From: Nitriliruptoraceae bacterium
Lineage (GTDB): Bacteria > Actinomycetota > Nitriliruptoria > Nitriliruptorales > Nitriliruptoraceae
Reading direction: 5' to 3'
NCBI GenBank assembly: GCA_007118045.1
Contig: SKTG01000026.1
Coordinates: 1-22,420, forward strand
DNA length: 22,420 nucleotides
Part shown: positions 7,317 through 14,267 of the stretch, piece after piece
Numbering within the stretch: the first letter of the stretch is position 1
Layout: each line of letters opens with the position of its first letter
Position numbers and translations under genes: made by a program
The notes under the pieces: generated by a model
Told to the model about the DNA's origin: nothing
What the model saw: the letters and a program-made list of their open reading frames with translations, nothing else
Database searches by the model: none

Positions 7317-8801
7317 GTGTCGTCCGAGGCAACCGAGGCGTTCGAGCGCGCCTACACGCAGCTGACGGCCAGAGGCCCCGGCCGGATGGTGCCCGATCTC
7401 GATCGGATCACCCGGCTCTGCGAGCTGCTCGGCGACCCGCAACTCGCCTACCCGTCGGTGCACGTCACGGGCACGAACGGCAAGGGCTCGGTGGTCCGCA
7501 TGGTCGGGGCGCTGTGCTCCGCGGCCGGCCTGACGGCCGGGACCTACACCTCCCCGCACCTGCAGAGCGTGCGCGAACGGCTCGGCGTCGCGGGTCGACC
7601 GATCGGGCCGCGCGCCTTCGCGCAGGTCCACGACGAGGTGGCGCCGCTCGCCGAGCTGGTGGATCGCGCCGCGATCGATCGAGCGGGCGAGGACGCCGAT
7701 CGCGTCACCTTCTTCGAGCTGCTGACGGCGATGGGCCAGTGGTGGTTCGCCGACCTGCCGGTCGACGTCGGGGTCTTCGAGGTCGGCATGGGCGGCGCCT
7801 GGGACGCGACGAACCTCGTGCGTGGCGACGTGGCGGTGCTCAACACGATCGACGTCGACCACCCGGAGCTCGGGGCCACCCCGGAGGTGGTCGCGAGGGA
7901 GAAGGTCGGCATCATCAAGCCCGGCGCCCGGGTCGTCACCGCCCGCCAGGCCCCGGAGGTGTACGCCCTGATCGCCGAGGCCGTGGAGGCCGCCGGTGGC
8001 ACGCTCTGGAGCTACGGCGACGACGTCGAGGTCGTCGACCGTGCGGTCGCGGTCGGTGGCCAGCTGCTGAGCCTGCGTCTGGGCGATCGGGTCATCGACG
8101 ACGTCCTCCTGCCGCTGTTCGGCGAGCACCAGGCCGAGAACGCCGCGCTGGCACTCGCCGCCTTCGCCGCGCTGACCGACGCGGCCTTCGAGGCGATGGA
8201 CGACGACGTGGTCCGCCACGGTCTCGGCGCCGTCCAGGTCGCCGGGCGGCTCGAGATCGTGCACCGCGAACCCACGGTCGTCCTCGACGGGGCGCACAAC
8301 CCCCACGGCGCCCGTGCGGCCGCTGCGGCGCTCGACGAGTCGTTCGGCTTCCGCGAGCTGGTGCTCGTGGCGGCGTGCCTCGAGGACAAGGACGTGGAGG
8401 CGATCCTGACCGCCTTCGCCCCCGTCGCCTCGCACGTGGTCGTCACGCGGGCGCCCTCGCCGAGGGCGGCGTCGCTACAGCGGATGCGGTCGGCGGCGTT
8501 GGCGGTCTGGGGGGACACCGGGGTGGTCGTGGAGACCGCGACCGACCTCACGAGCGCGCTGCACCTGGCCGAGTCGGTGGCGCGGGAGGGTGATGGCGTG
8601 CTGGTGACGGGCTCCCTGCACACCGTCGGTGCCGCGCGTGACCGCTACCTCCCGATGAGCGCCGAGGCCGAGGAGGAGGTCGTGCTCGAGCCCGACGACG
8701 AGCCCGAGCCACTCGGGCAGGCGGAGGCCGACGAGCTCGCCACCCTCCTCGACGACGAGGCCGCGTTCCGGGATGCCGTCGAGGACCTCCGGGACGACTG
8801 A
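7317..8801 (+). CDS. folC: Folylpolyglutamate/dihydrofolate synthase
   Basis: This 494-residue Mur-ligase-like ATPase adds glutamate to folates (and, in bifunctional forms, to dihydropteroate). The ATP loop is TGTNGKGSVVRM at about residues 50-61, followed by the family motifs YTSPHLQSVRERLGV, FFELLTAMGQWWF, VFEVGMGGAWDATN and NTIDVDHPELG, and by VLDGAHNPHGARA in the C-terminal domain. The GTG at 7317 is preceded by GAAGG (7306-7310). The last 45 or so residues (AEAEEEVVLEPDDEPEPLG onward) form an acidic tail beyond the usual FolC end. In many actinobacteria folC follows valS directly and is followed by a DUF4233 gene. Here four genes intervene on the valS side and DUF4233 is absent, with ndk next. 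Confidence 0.95.
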   Translation: MSSEATEAFERAYTQLTARGPGRMVPDLDRITRLCELLGDPQLAYPSVHVTGTNGKGSVVRMVGALCSAAGLTAGTYTSPHLQSVRERLGVAGRPIGPRAFAQVHDEVAPLAELVDRAAIDRAGEDADRVTFFELLTAMGQWWFADLPVDVGVFEVGMGGAWDATNLVRGDVAVLNTIDVDHPELGATPEVVAREKVGIIKPGARVVTARQAPEVYALIAEAVEAAGGTLWSYGDDVEVVDRAVAVGGQLLSLRLGDRVIDDVLLPLFGEHQAENAALALAAFAALTDAAFEAMDDDVVRHGLGAVQVAGRLEIVHREPTVVLDGAHNPHGARAAAAALDESFGFRELVLVAACLEDKDVEAILTAFAPVASHVVVTRAPSPRAASLQRMRSAALAVWGDTGVVVETATDLTSALHLAESVAREGDGVLVTGSLHTVGAARDRYLPMSAEAEEEVVLEPDDEPEPLGQAEADELATLLDDEAAFRDAVEDLRDD

Positions 8802-8840
8802 ACCGAGCAGCCCGACGGTGCGCGGTGCGGCGACGGCGGT

Positions 8841-8869
8841 TTGCCGCGCCGCGGCGCAGCCGGCAGGCT
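8841..8869 (+). promoter_or_regulatory. Putative ndk promoter
   Basis: TTGCCG (8841-8846) and CAGGCT (8864-8869) are 17 bases apart, a good -35/-10 arrangement. The ndk start is about 70 bases downstream. The same GGCAGGCT string recurs before the RadC-like gene (9427-9432 for CAGGCT). Confidence 0.45.
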
Positions 8870-8941
8870 CCCGCGCCGGCTCACCCCGAGCAGCGCCCGA
8901 GCTGCGTCCGAGCAGCGACCGCCGACCCCGAAGGAGCGCGC

Positions 8942-9355
8942 GTGGCCACCGAACAGACCCTGATCCTGGTCAAGCCCGATGGCGTGGCCCGTGGCCTCGT
9001 GGGCGAGGTCATCGGGCGCATCGAGCGCAAGGGCTACCGCCTCGCCGACCTCCGGCTGATGACGCTCGCGCGCGAGACGGCCGAGGACCACTACGGCGAA
9101 CACCGCGACAAACCCTTCTTCGGTGACCTGGTCGAGTTCATCACCTCGGGGCCGCTGGTCGCGATGCGGGTCGTCGGCGAGGACGCGATCGCGGGCATGC
9201 GGACGCTGATGGGCGCGACGAACCCGCTCGACGCGGCCCCCGGTTCGATCCGGGGTGACTTCGCCACCGAGATCGGGGAGAACATCGTGCACGGCTCCGA
9301 CTCGCCCGAGTCCGCCGAGCGTGAGCTCGGGCTGTTCTTCACGGACACGCCGTAG
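8942..9355 (+). CDS. ndk: Nucleoside diphosphate kinase
   Basis: This 137-residue protein is the usual length for bacterial Ndk, which transfers the gamma phosphate from NTPs to NDPs through a phosphohistidine. The start QTLILVKPDGVARGLVGEVIGRIERKG is canonical. The active-site histidine is H117 in NIVHGSDSPESAERELGLFF. The ATP- and substrate-binding stretch GATNPLDAAPGSIRGDFA is intact. The GTG start at 8942 has AAGGAG (8931-8936) five bases upstream. The frame is open further upstream, but that part is arginine/alanine-rich filler. It lies between folC and a RadC-type gene and probably has its own promoter. Confidence 0.97.
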   Translation: MATEQTLILVKPDGVARGLVGEVIGRIERKGYRLADLRLMTLARETAEDHYGEHRDKPFFGDLVEFITSGPLVAMRVVGEDAIAGMRTLMGATNPLDAAPGSIRGDFATEIGENIVHGSDSPESAERELGLFFTDTP

Positions 9356-9426
9356 GGCTCCGACGCCCGCGGCTCGTCGTCCACAGCCCGCGAACGATGC
9401 GGCGGCCCACCGGGTCGGCGGCCCGG

Positions 9427-9432
9427 CAGGCT
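9427..9432 (+). promoter_or_regulatory. Putative -10 element of the RadC-like gene
   Basis: CAGGCT in the context CCGGCAGGCTGG repeats the motif seen before ndk and lies about 28 bases before the GTG start. No good -35 is visible at the right distance. Confidence 0.3.
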
Positions 9433-9460
9433 GGTGCCGACGTCGAGCCGAGGAGGCCCC

Positions 9461-9994
9461 GTGGCACCGTCCACCCCCGTCCGTTCCCCCGGAGAGCGGG
9501 GTGAGGTCGCGGTCGGATCCCCCTGGAGACGGGGTCCCGGCCGGGGGACCGCCGAGGTGTCCGGGGCCTGCGTCGCCTGCGACCGCGCCGCGTCGCCCGC
9601 CTCCGCGTCCGACGACCGGCCGGAGGTGACCGCGCCGGAACGGGCGGCGGAAGTGCTGGTGCCACGCTTGGCCGGCGCTGACCGCGAACGGTGCGTCGCG
9701 GCGTTGCTCGACACCAAGCACCGGCTGCTCGAGCTGGTCACGGTCAGCGTCGGCAGCCTGGACCACACCTTCATGGCACCACGTGAGGTGTTCCGGGACG
9801 CGCTCCTGGCCAACGCGGCGGCGCTGGTGCTCGCGCACAACCACCCCAGCGGCGACCCGGAGCCCTCACGCGACGACGAGCTGGTCACCCGCCGTCTGGT
9901 CCGTGCCGGTGAGCTGATCGGGGTCGAGCTGCTCGATCACCTCGTGATCGGTGGCCGGGCGTGGGTCAGCCTCGCGCGTCGCGGTCACGTGTGA
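9461..9994 (+). CDS. RadC-type JAB/MPN domain protein lacking the usual N-terminal HhH region
   Basis: This 177-residue protein has a C-terminal RadC-like JAB1/MPN metalloprotease-fold domain. The zinc motif AHNHPSGDPEPSRDDELVTRRL carries the His-x-His...Asp pattern, preceded by ALLDTKHRLLELVTVSVGSLDHTFMAPREVFRDALLANAAA and followed by GVELLDHLVIGG. Full-length RadC is about 220 residues and starts with a helix-hairpin-helix region. Here that is replaced by about 60 low-complexity residues rich in Arg, Pro, Gly and Ala (VAPSTPVRSPGERGEVAVGS onward). The GTG at 9461 is strongly supported by AGGAGG (9451-9456). Despite its name, RadC has no proven DNA-repair role. radC next to mreB is a known order, here interrupted by two genes. 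Its 3' end overlaps the converging glycosyltransferase gene by ten bases. Confidence 0.88.
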   Translation: MAPSTPVRSPGERGEVAVGSPWRRGPGRGTAEVSGACVACDRAASPASASDDRPEVTAPERAAEVLVPRLAGADRERCVAALLDTKHRLLELVTVSVGSLDHTFMAPREVFRDALLANAAALVLAHNHPSGDPEPSRDDELVTRRLVRAGELIGVELLDHLVIGGRAWVSLARRGHV

Positions 9995-11298
9995 GCGACC
10001 GGGTCGGGTGGCGGGTCCACGGCGGCGGCCGCGGCGATGCGCGCGGCAGCGACGCCGACGCCGTCGATCGAGCGGATGCGTCGACCATCCAGCTCGAGTC
10101 GCTGTCGCATGGTGTGGTCGGCCAGCAGGCGCTCGATGCCGTCGAGCAACGTCGCCTGGTCCCAACCGTAGGTCTCCAGCCGGAGGCCGGCACCGATCTC
10201 GGCCATCCGCTGCGCGTTGTCGTACTGGTCCCAGAACAGGGGTAGGACCACCATCGGCTTGCCGAAGTGCAGCGTCTCCGTGACCGTGTTGTTGCCGCCG
10301 TGGGTGATCACCAGATCGACGTGCGGCAGCACGTTGGTCTGCGGCACGGTCTCGGCGCCCCACATCCGGTCGTGCAACACGATCTCCTCGTGCCGCGGAC
10401 CCTTGGAGACGATCACCCGGTGGCCGCTCTCCGCGAGCGCATCGACGAGCCGCTGCATCAGCTCGACGTCGGCCGATCCCAGCGACCCGAGGCTGAGGTA
10501 GAGCAGGGCGCCGTCGCCGTCGGCGACCTCGGGAGGCAGCTCGAAGGGCTCGTCGGTCTCGCGCACCGAGGAGTCGAGGCCCTGCCAGCTCGGTGCGAGG
10601 GCCGTGGAGCGTTGGTAGGCCGCGATCTGGGGGTACAGGGACAGGTTGAGCGACGCCGAGCTGTGCACGAACTCGAGCTCGGGCAGGCCGGGTGCCCCCT
10701 GCTCGCGCACCCAGCCGTCGAACTCCTCCCACATGCTGCGGTGCGTGCGGGCGAACTCCGCGCGGAACGGCGCCCAGCCCGACTCGTCCGTGGTCGGCAG
10801 GCCGGAGAAGACCGGCGGCAGCAGCGGATCGCGCAGCTCCAGCGGGTTGCAGGACATCAACCGGACGAAGTGCGCTCCCGTGGTGAGCAGCGCGGGGAAG
10901 GCCACCACGTTGTCCTCGACGACGACGTCCGGATGGACGTCGTCGAGCACCGCCGCCAGTCGATCCTGGGCGTACCTCGACCCGTCGATCAGCTCCTGCA
11001 TGATGGGCGCGGTGACGGTCTCCAGCTGCTCGATCGTCGGGCGCCGGAACTCCGGCGCGGTCTCGCGGATGAAGTCCTTCCAGAACTGGCCCGCGTCGAC
11101 CGGCCCCTCGGGTGGCTCGGCGAGGTCGACCAGGTGCTCCTCGAAACCGAGCGCGTCCAGTCGACCCGCCCACGAGCTCTCGGCCGCGAACACGACCCGG
11201 TGCCCCTGACGCCGGAGCCGGTCACCGATGCCGATGCAGTTGTTGGTCGGTCCGGCCGCGCTCTCCGGCCAGAAGAGGATCGTGTGGGCCCGCGTCAT
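9985..11298 (-). CDS. GT1-family (MGT/YjiC-like) glycosyltransferase
   Basis: This 437-residue GT-B fold enzyme resembles UDP/NDP-sugar-dependent macrolide and natural-product glycosyltransferases. The N-terminal acceptor domain starts HTILFWPESAAGPTNNCIGIGDRLRRQGHRVVFAAES. The C-terminal donor domain contains LLYLSLGSLGSADVELMQRLVDAL and the nucleotide-sugar motif THGGNNTVTETLHFGKPMVVLPLFWDQYDNAQRMAEIGAGLRL. The ATG at 11298 is chosen over an upstream in-frame start at 11325 because GGAGGGGAG lies just before it. The sugar and acceptor cannot be read from sequence. It is transcribed divergently from the aldehyde dehydrogenase, with a shared 164-bp promoter region, and its last ten bases overlap the converging RadC-like gene. 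Macrolide inactivation, glycolipid synthesis and metabolite glycosylation are all possible roles. Confidence 0.9.
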   Translation of the reverse strand: MTRAHTILFWPESAAGPTNNCIGIGDRLRRQGHRVVFAAESSWAGRLDALGFEEHLVDLAEPPEGPVDAGQFWKDFIRETAPEFRRPTIEQLETVTAPIMQELIDGSRYAQDRLAAVLDDVHPDVVVEDNVVAFPALLTTGAHFVRLMSCNPLELRDPLLPPVFSGLPTTDESGWAPFRAEFARTHRSMWEEFDGWVREQGAPGLPELEFVHSSASLNLSLYPQIAAYQRSTALAPSWQGLDSSVRETDEPFELPPEVADGDGALLYLSLGSLGSADVELMQRLVDALAESGHRVIVSKGPRHEEIVLHDRMWGAETVPQTNVLPHVDLVITHGGNNTVTETLHFGKPMVVLPLFWDQYDNAQRMAEIGAGLRLETYGWDQATLLDGIERLLADHTMRQRLELDGRRIRSIDGVGVAAARIAAAAAVDPPPDPVAHT

Positions 11299-11360
11299 GT
11301 GTAGCTCCCCTCCGCCGACGTGCACCGACGTCGGCCGTCCCGGCCGCCCCCGCGCGACGA

Positions 11361-11389
11361 TGGCTACTCCAGCGCACGGGTAGCGTCAA
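11361..11389 (-). promoter_or_regulatory. Glycosyltransferase promoter, overlapping that of the dehydrogenase
   Basis: On the minus strand TTGACG (11384-11389) and TAGCCA (11361-11366) are separated by exactly 17 bases, the best -35/-10 pair in the window. A start at about 11354 would leave a leader of some 55 bases before the ATG. On the plus strand TAGCGT (11381-11386) is a candidate -10 for the dehydrogenase and overlaps this -35, so the two promoters may exclude each other. Confidence 0.55.
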
Positions 11390-11462
11390 GGACGCATCTC
11401 CGGGAGCGCAGCGCCCCGGCCACCTCGCGTCCGTGCAGCGCGACCGTGCAGGAGGAGCCGCC

Positions 11463-12941
11463 GTGGCATCCCTCACCAGCTGGCCCGCCGCCGTCCTCGG
11501 TGACGGACCGCTGGCGGTTGGCGGCGACGAGCGGGACCTGATCGACCCCGTGACCGGGGCCGTCTCCGGCCGTGTGGGCCGGGCCGACGAGGCGACGCTG
11601 GACCGCGCCGTCACCGACGCGAGGCGGTCGCAGCTCGAGGGGCCGTGGGCCAGGGCGACGCCGGGCGAGCGAGCCGCGACCCTCCGTGCGCTCGCCGACG
11701 AGGTCGCCGCGAACGCGGAGGAACTGACCGACCTCGAGGTGGCCGACACCGGCAAGCCGCGCCACACCGTGCGCGACGGCGAGCTGCCGTTCGCGATCGA
11801 CAACCTGCGCTTCTTCGCCGGCGCGGCGCGGTCGCTGTCGGGTACGGGCGCGGGGGAGCTGACGCGGGGCTACACCTCGCTGCTCACGCGTGTCCCCGCC
11901 GGTGTCGTCGGGGCGATCACCCCGTGGAACTTCCCGTTGGTGATGGGTATCTGGAAGGCCGGAGCCGCCCTGGCGGCGGGGTGCAGCGTCGTGCTCAAGC
12001 CGGCGCCCGCGACCCCACGGGCCAGCCTGCGGCTCGCGGAGCTGGCGGCGGCCGCCGGGGTGCCCTCCGGGGTCCTCGCCACCCTCGCCGGCGACGACGA
12101 CCTCGGTGCGGCGGTGGCCGGTCACGCGGGGGTCGACCTGGTCTCGCTGACGGGTTCGACCGCCACCGGCCGCGCGGTGATGACGGCCGCCGCCCCGACG
12201 GTCAAGCGGCTGCACCTGGAGCTGGGCGGCAAGGCGCCGGCACTGGTGTTCGCCGACGCCGATCCGCGGGACGCCGCGCGGGCCATCGTCCTCGGGGCGA
12301 TGTACAACAGCGGTCAGGACTGCACCGCCGCGACCAGGGTCTACGTCGAGCGTCCGTTCCACGACGAGCTGGTCGCCGCGCTCGCCGCCGCGATCGACCC
12401 GATCCGCATCGGCGCCCCGGACGACCCGGGAAGCGACATCGGACCGCTGATCTCCGCGTCCCACCGTGACCGGGTCCACGCGTTCGTCGAGCAGGCACGA
12501 GCGGCGGGAGCCCGGGTCGTGCGCGGGGGACGGGTCCCCGACGGACCGGGGTGGTTCTACCCGCCGACCCTGCTCACCCACGTCGCCCAGGACGCGCCGG
12601 TCGTCCAGGAGGAGGTCTTCGGCCCCGTCCTCGTCGTGCTCCCCGTGGACGGCGAGGACGCGGCCGTCGCCGCCGCCAACGACGTGCCCTACGGGCTGGC
12701 GGCCTCCGTGTGGACCCGTGACGGCGCGCGGGCCCTGCGCGTGGCGCACCGTCTCCGCACCGGGGTCGCCTGGGTCAACGACCATCTCCCGATGGCGTCC
12801 GAGGCTCCCCACGGCGGCATGGGCCGCTCGGGGTTCGGCTCCGACCTCTCCCAGGAGGCCGTGCACGCCCACACGGTGTTGCGCCACGTCATGATCAAGC
12901 ACGACGACGCGGAGCCGCCCAGCGGGTTCCGCCCGATCTGA
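11463..12941 (+). CDS. Aldehyde dehydrogenase, gamma-aminobutyraldehyde dehydrogenase-like
   Basis: This 492-residue NAD(P)+-dependent aldehyde dehydrogenase is complete. The Rossmann part carries GVVGAITPWNFPLVMGIWKAGAALAAG and VVLKPAPATPRASL, then SLTGSTATGRAV. The general base is E253 (LELGGKAP) and the catalytic nucleophile C287 (NSGQDCTAATRVYVE). EEVFGPVLVV and the C-terminal PHGGMGRSGFGSDLS are also present. The NSGQDC active site and the ending VLRHVMIKH closely resemble PatD/YdcW gamma-aminobutyraldehyde dehydrogenases and betaine-aldehyde relatives, so oxidation of an amino-aldehyde from polyamine breakdown is the best guess. No aminotransferase or oxidase partner is adjacent. The GTG at 11463 has AGGAGGAG (11450-11457) five bases upstream. 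It is divergent from the glycosyltransferase and 215 bases before mreB. Confidence 0.92.
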   Translation: MASLTSWPAAVLGDGPLAVGGDERDLIDPVTGAVSGRVGRADEATLDRAVTDARRSQLEGPWARATPGERAATLRALADEVAANAEELTDLEVADTGKPRHTVRDGELPFAIDNLRFFAGAARSLSGTGAGELTRGYTSLLTRVPAGVVGAITPWNFPLVMGIWKAGAALAAGCSVVLKPAPATPRASLRLAELAAAAGVPSGVLATLAGDDDLGAAVAGHAGVDLVSLTGSTATGRAVMTAAAPTVKRLHLELGGKAPALVFADADPRDAARAIVLGAMYNSGQDCTAATRVYVERPFHDELVAALAAAIDPIRIGAPDDPGSDIGPLISASHRDRVHAFVEQARAAGARVVRGGRVPDGPGWFYPPTLLTHVAQDAPVVQEEVFGPVLVVLPVDGEDAAVAAANDVPYGLAASVWTRDGARALRVAHRLRTGVAWVNDHLPMASEAPHGGMGRSGFGSDLSQEAVHAHTVLRHVMIKHDDAEPPSGFRPI

Positions 12942-13012
12942 GGTGATGCCGGCGCCCGAACGGGGGCCGTCCGCCAGGGGCCGCCGCGCACGCGGGTCCC
13001 TCCCCCCGGTGG

Positions 13013-13018
13013 TAGTTT
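13013..13018 (+). promoter_or_regulatory. Putative -10 element of the mre operon
   Basis: TAGTTT in GGTGGTAGTTTGCC lies about 139 bases before the mreB GTG, which implies a leader of some 130 bases. Nothing else recognisable was seen in the leader. No clear -35 is present. Confidence 0.35.
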
Positions 13019-13156
13019 GCCGGCGTTCCGGTCGAACTCGGTGCGGCGCCCCCGGCGCCTCCGGAACGTCAGCGACCGACCGGCCCGTTGCATGGCGACG
13101 CGGGTCAGCCCCCGGCGCTCCACGCTCCCGAGACCTCAGCGGCGGTAGGTGCCCAC

Positions 13157-14200
13157 GTGGCAGCGAACATCGGCAACTCCCTCCAGTTCATGGGCCGCGA
13201 CATGGCCATCGACCTCGGGACGGCCAACACGCTGGTCTACGTGCGGGGGCGTGGCATCGTGCTCAACGAGCCCTCCGTCGTCGCGATCAACACCAAGACC
13301 GGCCACATCGTCTCGGTCGGAGCGGAGGCGAAGCGCATGATCGGGCGCACGCCCGGTCACATCATGGCCATCCGTCCGTTGAAGGACGGGGTGATCGCCG
13401 ATTTCGACGTCACCGAGAAGATGCTGCGGTACTTCATCCACGCGGTCCACAAACGCCGTTTCCTCGCCAAGCCTCGCGTGGTCGTCTGCGTGCCCTCCGG
13501 CATCACCGGGGTGGAGCAGCGGGCCGTCGAGGAGGCGACGATCCAGGCCGGGGCCCGGGCGGCCTACATCATCGAGGAGCCGATGGCAGCGGCGATCGGC
13601 TCCGGGCTCCCCGTCCACGAGCCCGCCGGCAACATGGTGGTCGACATCGGCGGGGGGACCACCGAGGTGGCCGTCATCTCGCTCGGTGGCATCGTGACCA
13701 GCCAGTCGATCCGCATCGGCGGCGACGAGCTCGACGACGCCATCATCTCCTACATCAAGAAGGAGTACTCGCTGATGCTCGGCGAGCGCACCGCCGAGGA
13801 GATCAAGATGGCGATCGGCAGCGCGTTCCCGCTGCCGGACGAACCGCACGCGGAGATCCGTGGCCGGGACCTGGTCTCGGGCCTGCCCAAGACGATCATC
13901 GTGTCCGCCGACGAGATCCGTCGTTCGATCGAGGAGCCGGTCAACGCGATCCTCGACGCCGTGAGGAACACGCTCGACAAGACACCGCCGGAGCTCGCGG
14001 CCGACATCATGGACAAGGGGATCGTCTTGACCGGTGGCGGCGGCCTGCTGCGGGGCCTGGACGAGCGGCTCAAGCACGAGTCCGGCATGCCGATCCACAT
14101 CACGGAGAACCCGTTGTCCTCCGTGGTGATCGGTTCGGGCAAGTGCCTGGAGGAGTTCGAGGCCCTCAAGAAGGTGCTCGTCTCGTCCACGCGCCACTGA
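13157..14200 (+). CDS. mreB: Rod-shape-determining actin-like protein MreB
   Basis: This 347-residue bacterial actin is the standard MreB length. Its filaments under the membrane orient side-wall peptidoglycan synthesis. The phosphate-1 motif is MAIDLGTANTLVYVRGRG, phosphate-2 is VVDIGGGTTEVAVIS, and the adenosine motif is GIVLTGGGGLLRGLDERL; AYIIEEPMAAAIGSG and RIGGDELDDAIISYI are also canonical. The GTG at 13157, with GGTAGGTG just upstream, gives VAANIGNSLQFMGRDMAID. An ATG at 13190 would remove 11 residues, part of which may help bind the membrane. It is the first gene of the mreB-mreC-mreD-mrdA-rodA cluster and is separated from mreC by 67 bases containing another promoter-like hexamer. 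Confidence 0.98.
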   Translation: MAANIGNSLQFMGRDMAIDLGTANTLVYVRGRGIVLNEPSVVAINTKTGHIVSVGAEAKRMIGRTPGHIMAIRPLKDGVIADFDVTEKMLRYFIHAVHKRRFLAKPRVVVCVPSGITGVEQRAVEEATIQAGARAAYIIEEPMAAAIGSGLPVHEPAGNMVVDIGGGTTEVAVISLGGIVTSQSIRIGGDELDDAIISYIKKEYSLMLGERTAEEIKMAIGSAFPLPDEPHAEIRGRDLVSGLPKTIIVSADEIRRSIEEPVNAILDAVRNTLDKTPPELAADIMDKGIVLTGGGGLLRGLDERLKHESGMPIHITENPLSSVVIGSGKCLEEFEALKKVLVSSTRH

Positions 14201-14206
14201 GCTCCC

Positions 14207-14220
14207 GCGCGACGTCGCGC
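14207..14220. other. Perfect 14-bp palindrome after mreB
   Basis: GCGCGACGTCGCGC is perfectly self-complementary and begins seven bases after the mreB stop. It has no loop, so it suits a dimeric DNA-binding protein better than a terminator. The mreC -10-like TAGCGT (14235-14240) follows 15 bases later, so an operator role is possible. Confidence 0.35.
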
Positions 14221-14234
14221 TCGAACCGGTGGGC

Positions 14235-14240
14235 TAGCGT
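14235..14240 (+). promoter_or_regulatory. Putative mreC -10 element
   Basis: TAGCGT in GTGGGCTAGCGTCC lies 27 bases before the preferred mreC start. It matches the element before the aldehyde dehydrogenase and could give mreC-mreD internal expression separate from mreB. Confidence 0.35.
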
Positions 14241-14267
14241 CCCCGGTCGACCTCGAGGTGGGTGAGG

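Noticed and set aside
12945..12975. Terminator hairpin after the aldehyde dehydrogenase
   Set aside because: The possible stem has a mismatch after four base pairs and no T-tract, so it is too weak to call.
12943..14265. 440-codon plus-strand frame over mreB
   Set aside because: It is an out-of-frame shadow of mreB, rich in Arg, Gly and Ala, with no motif.
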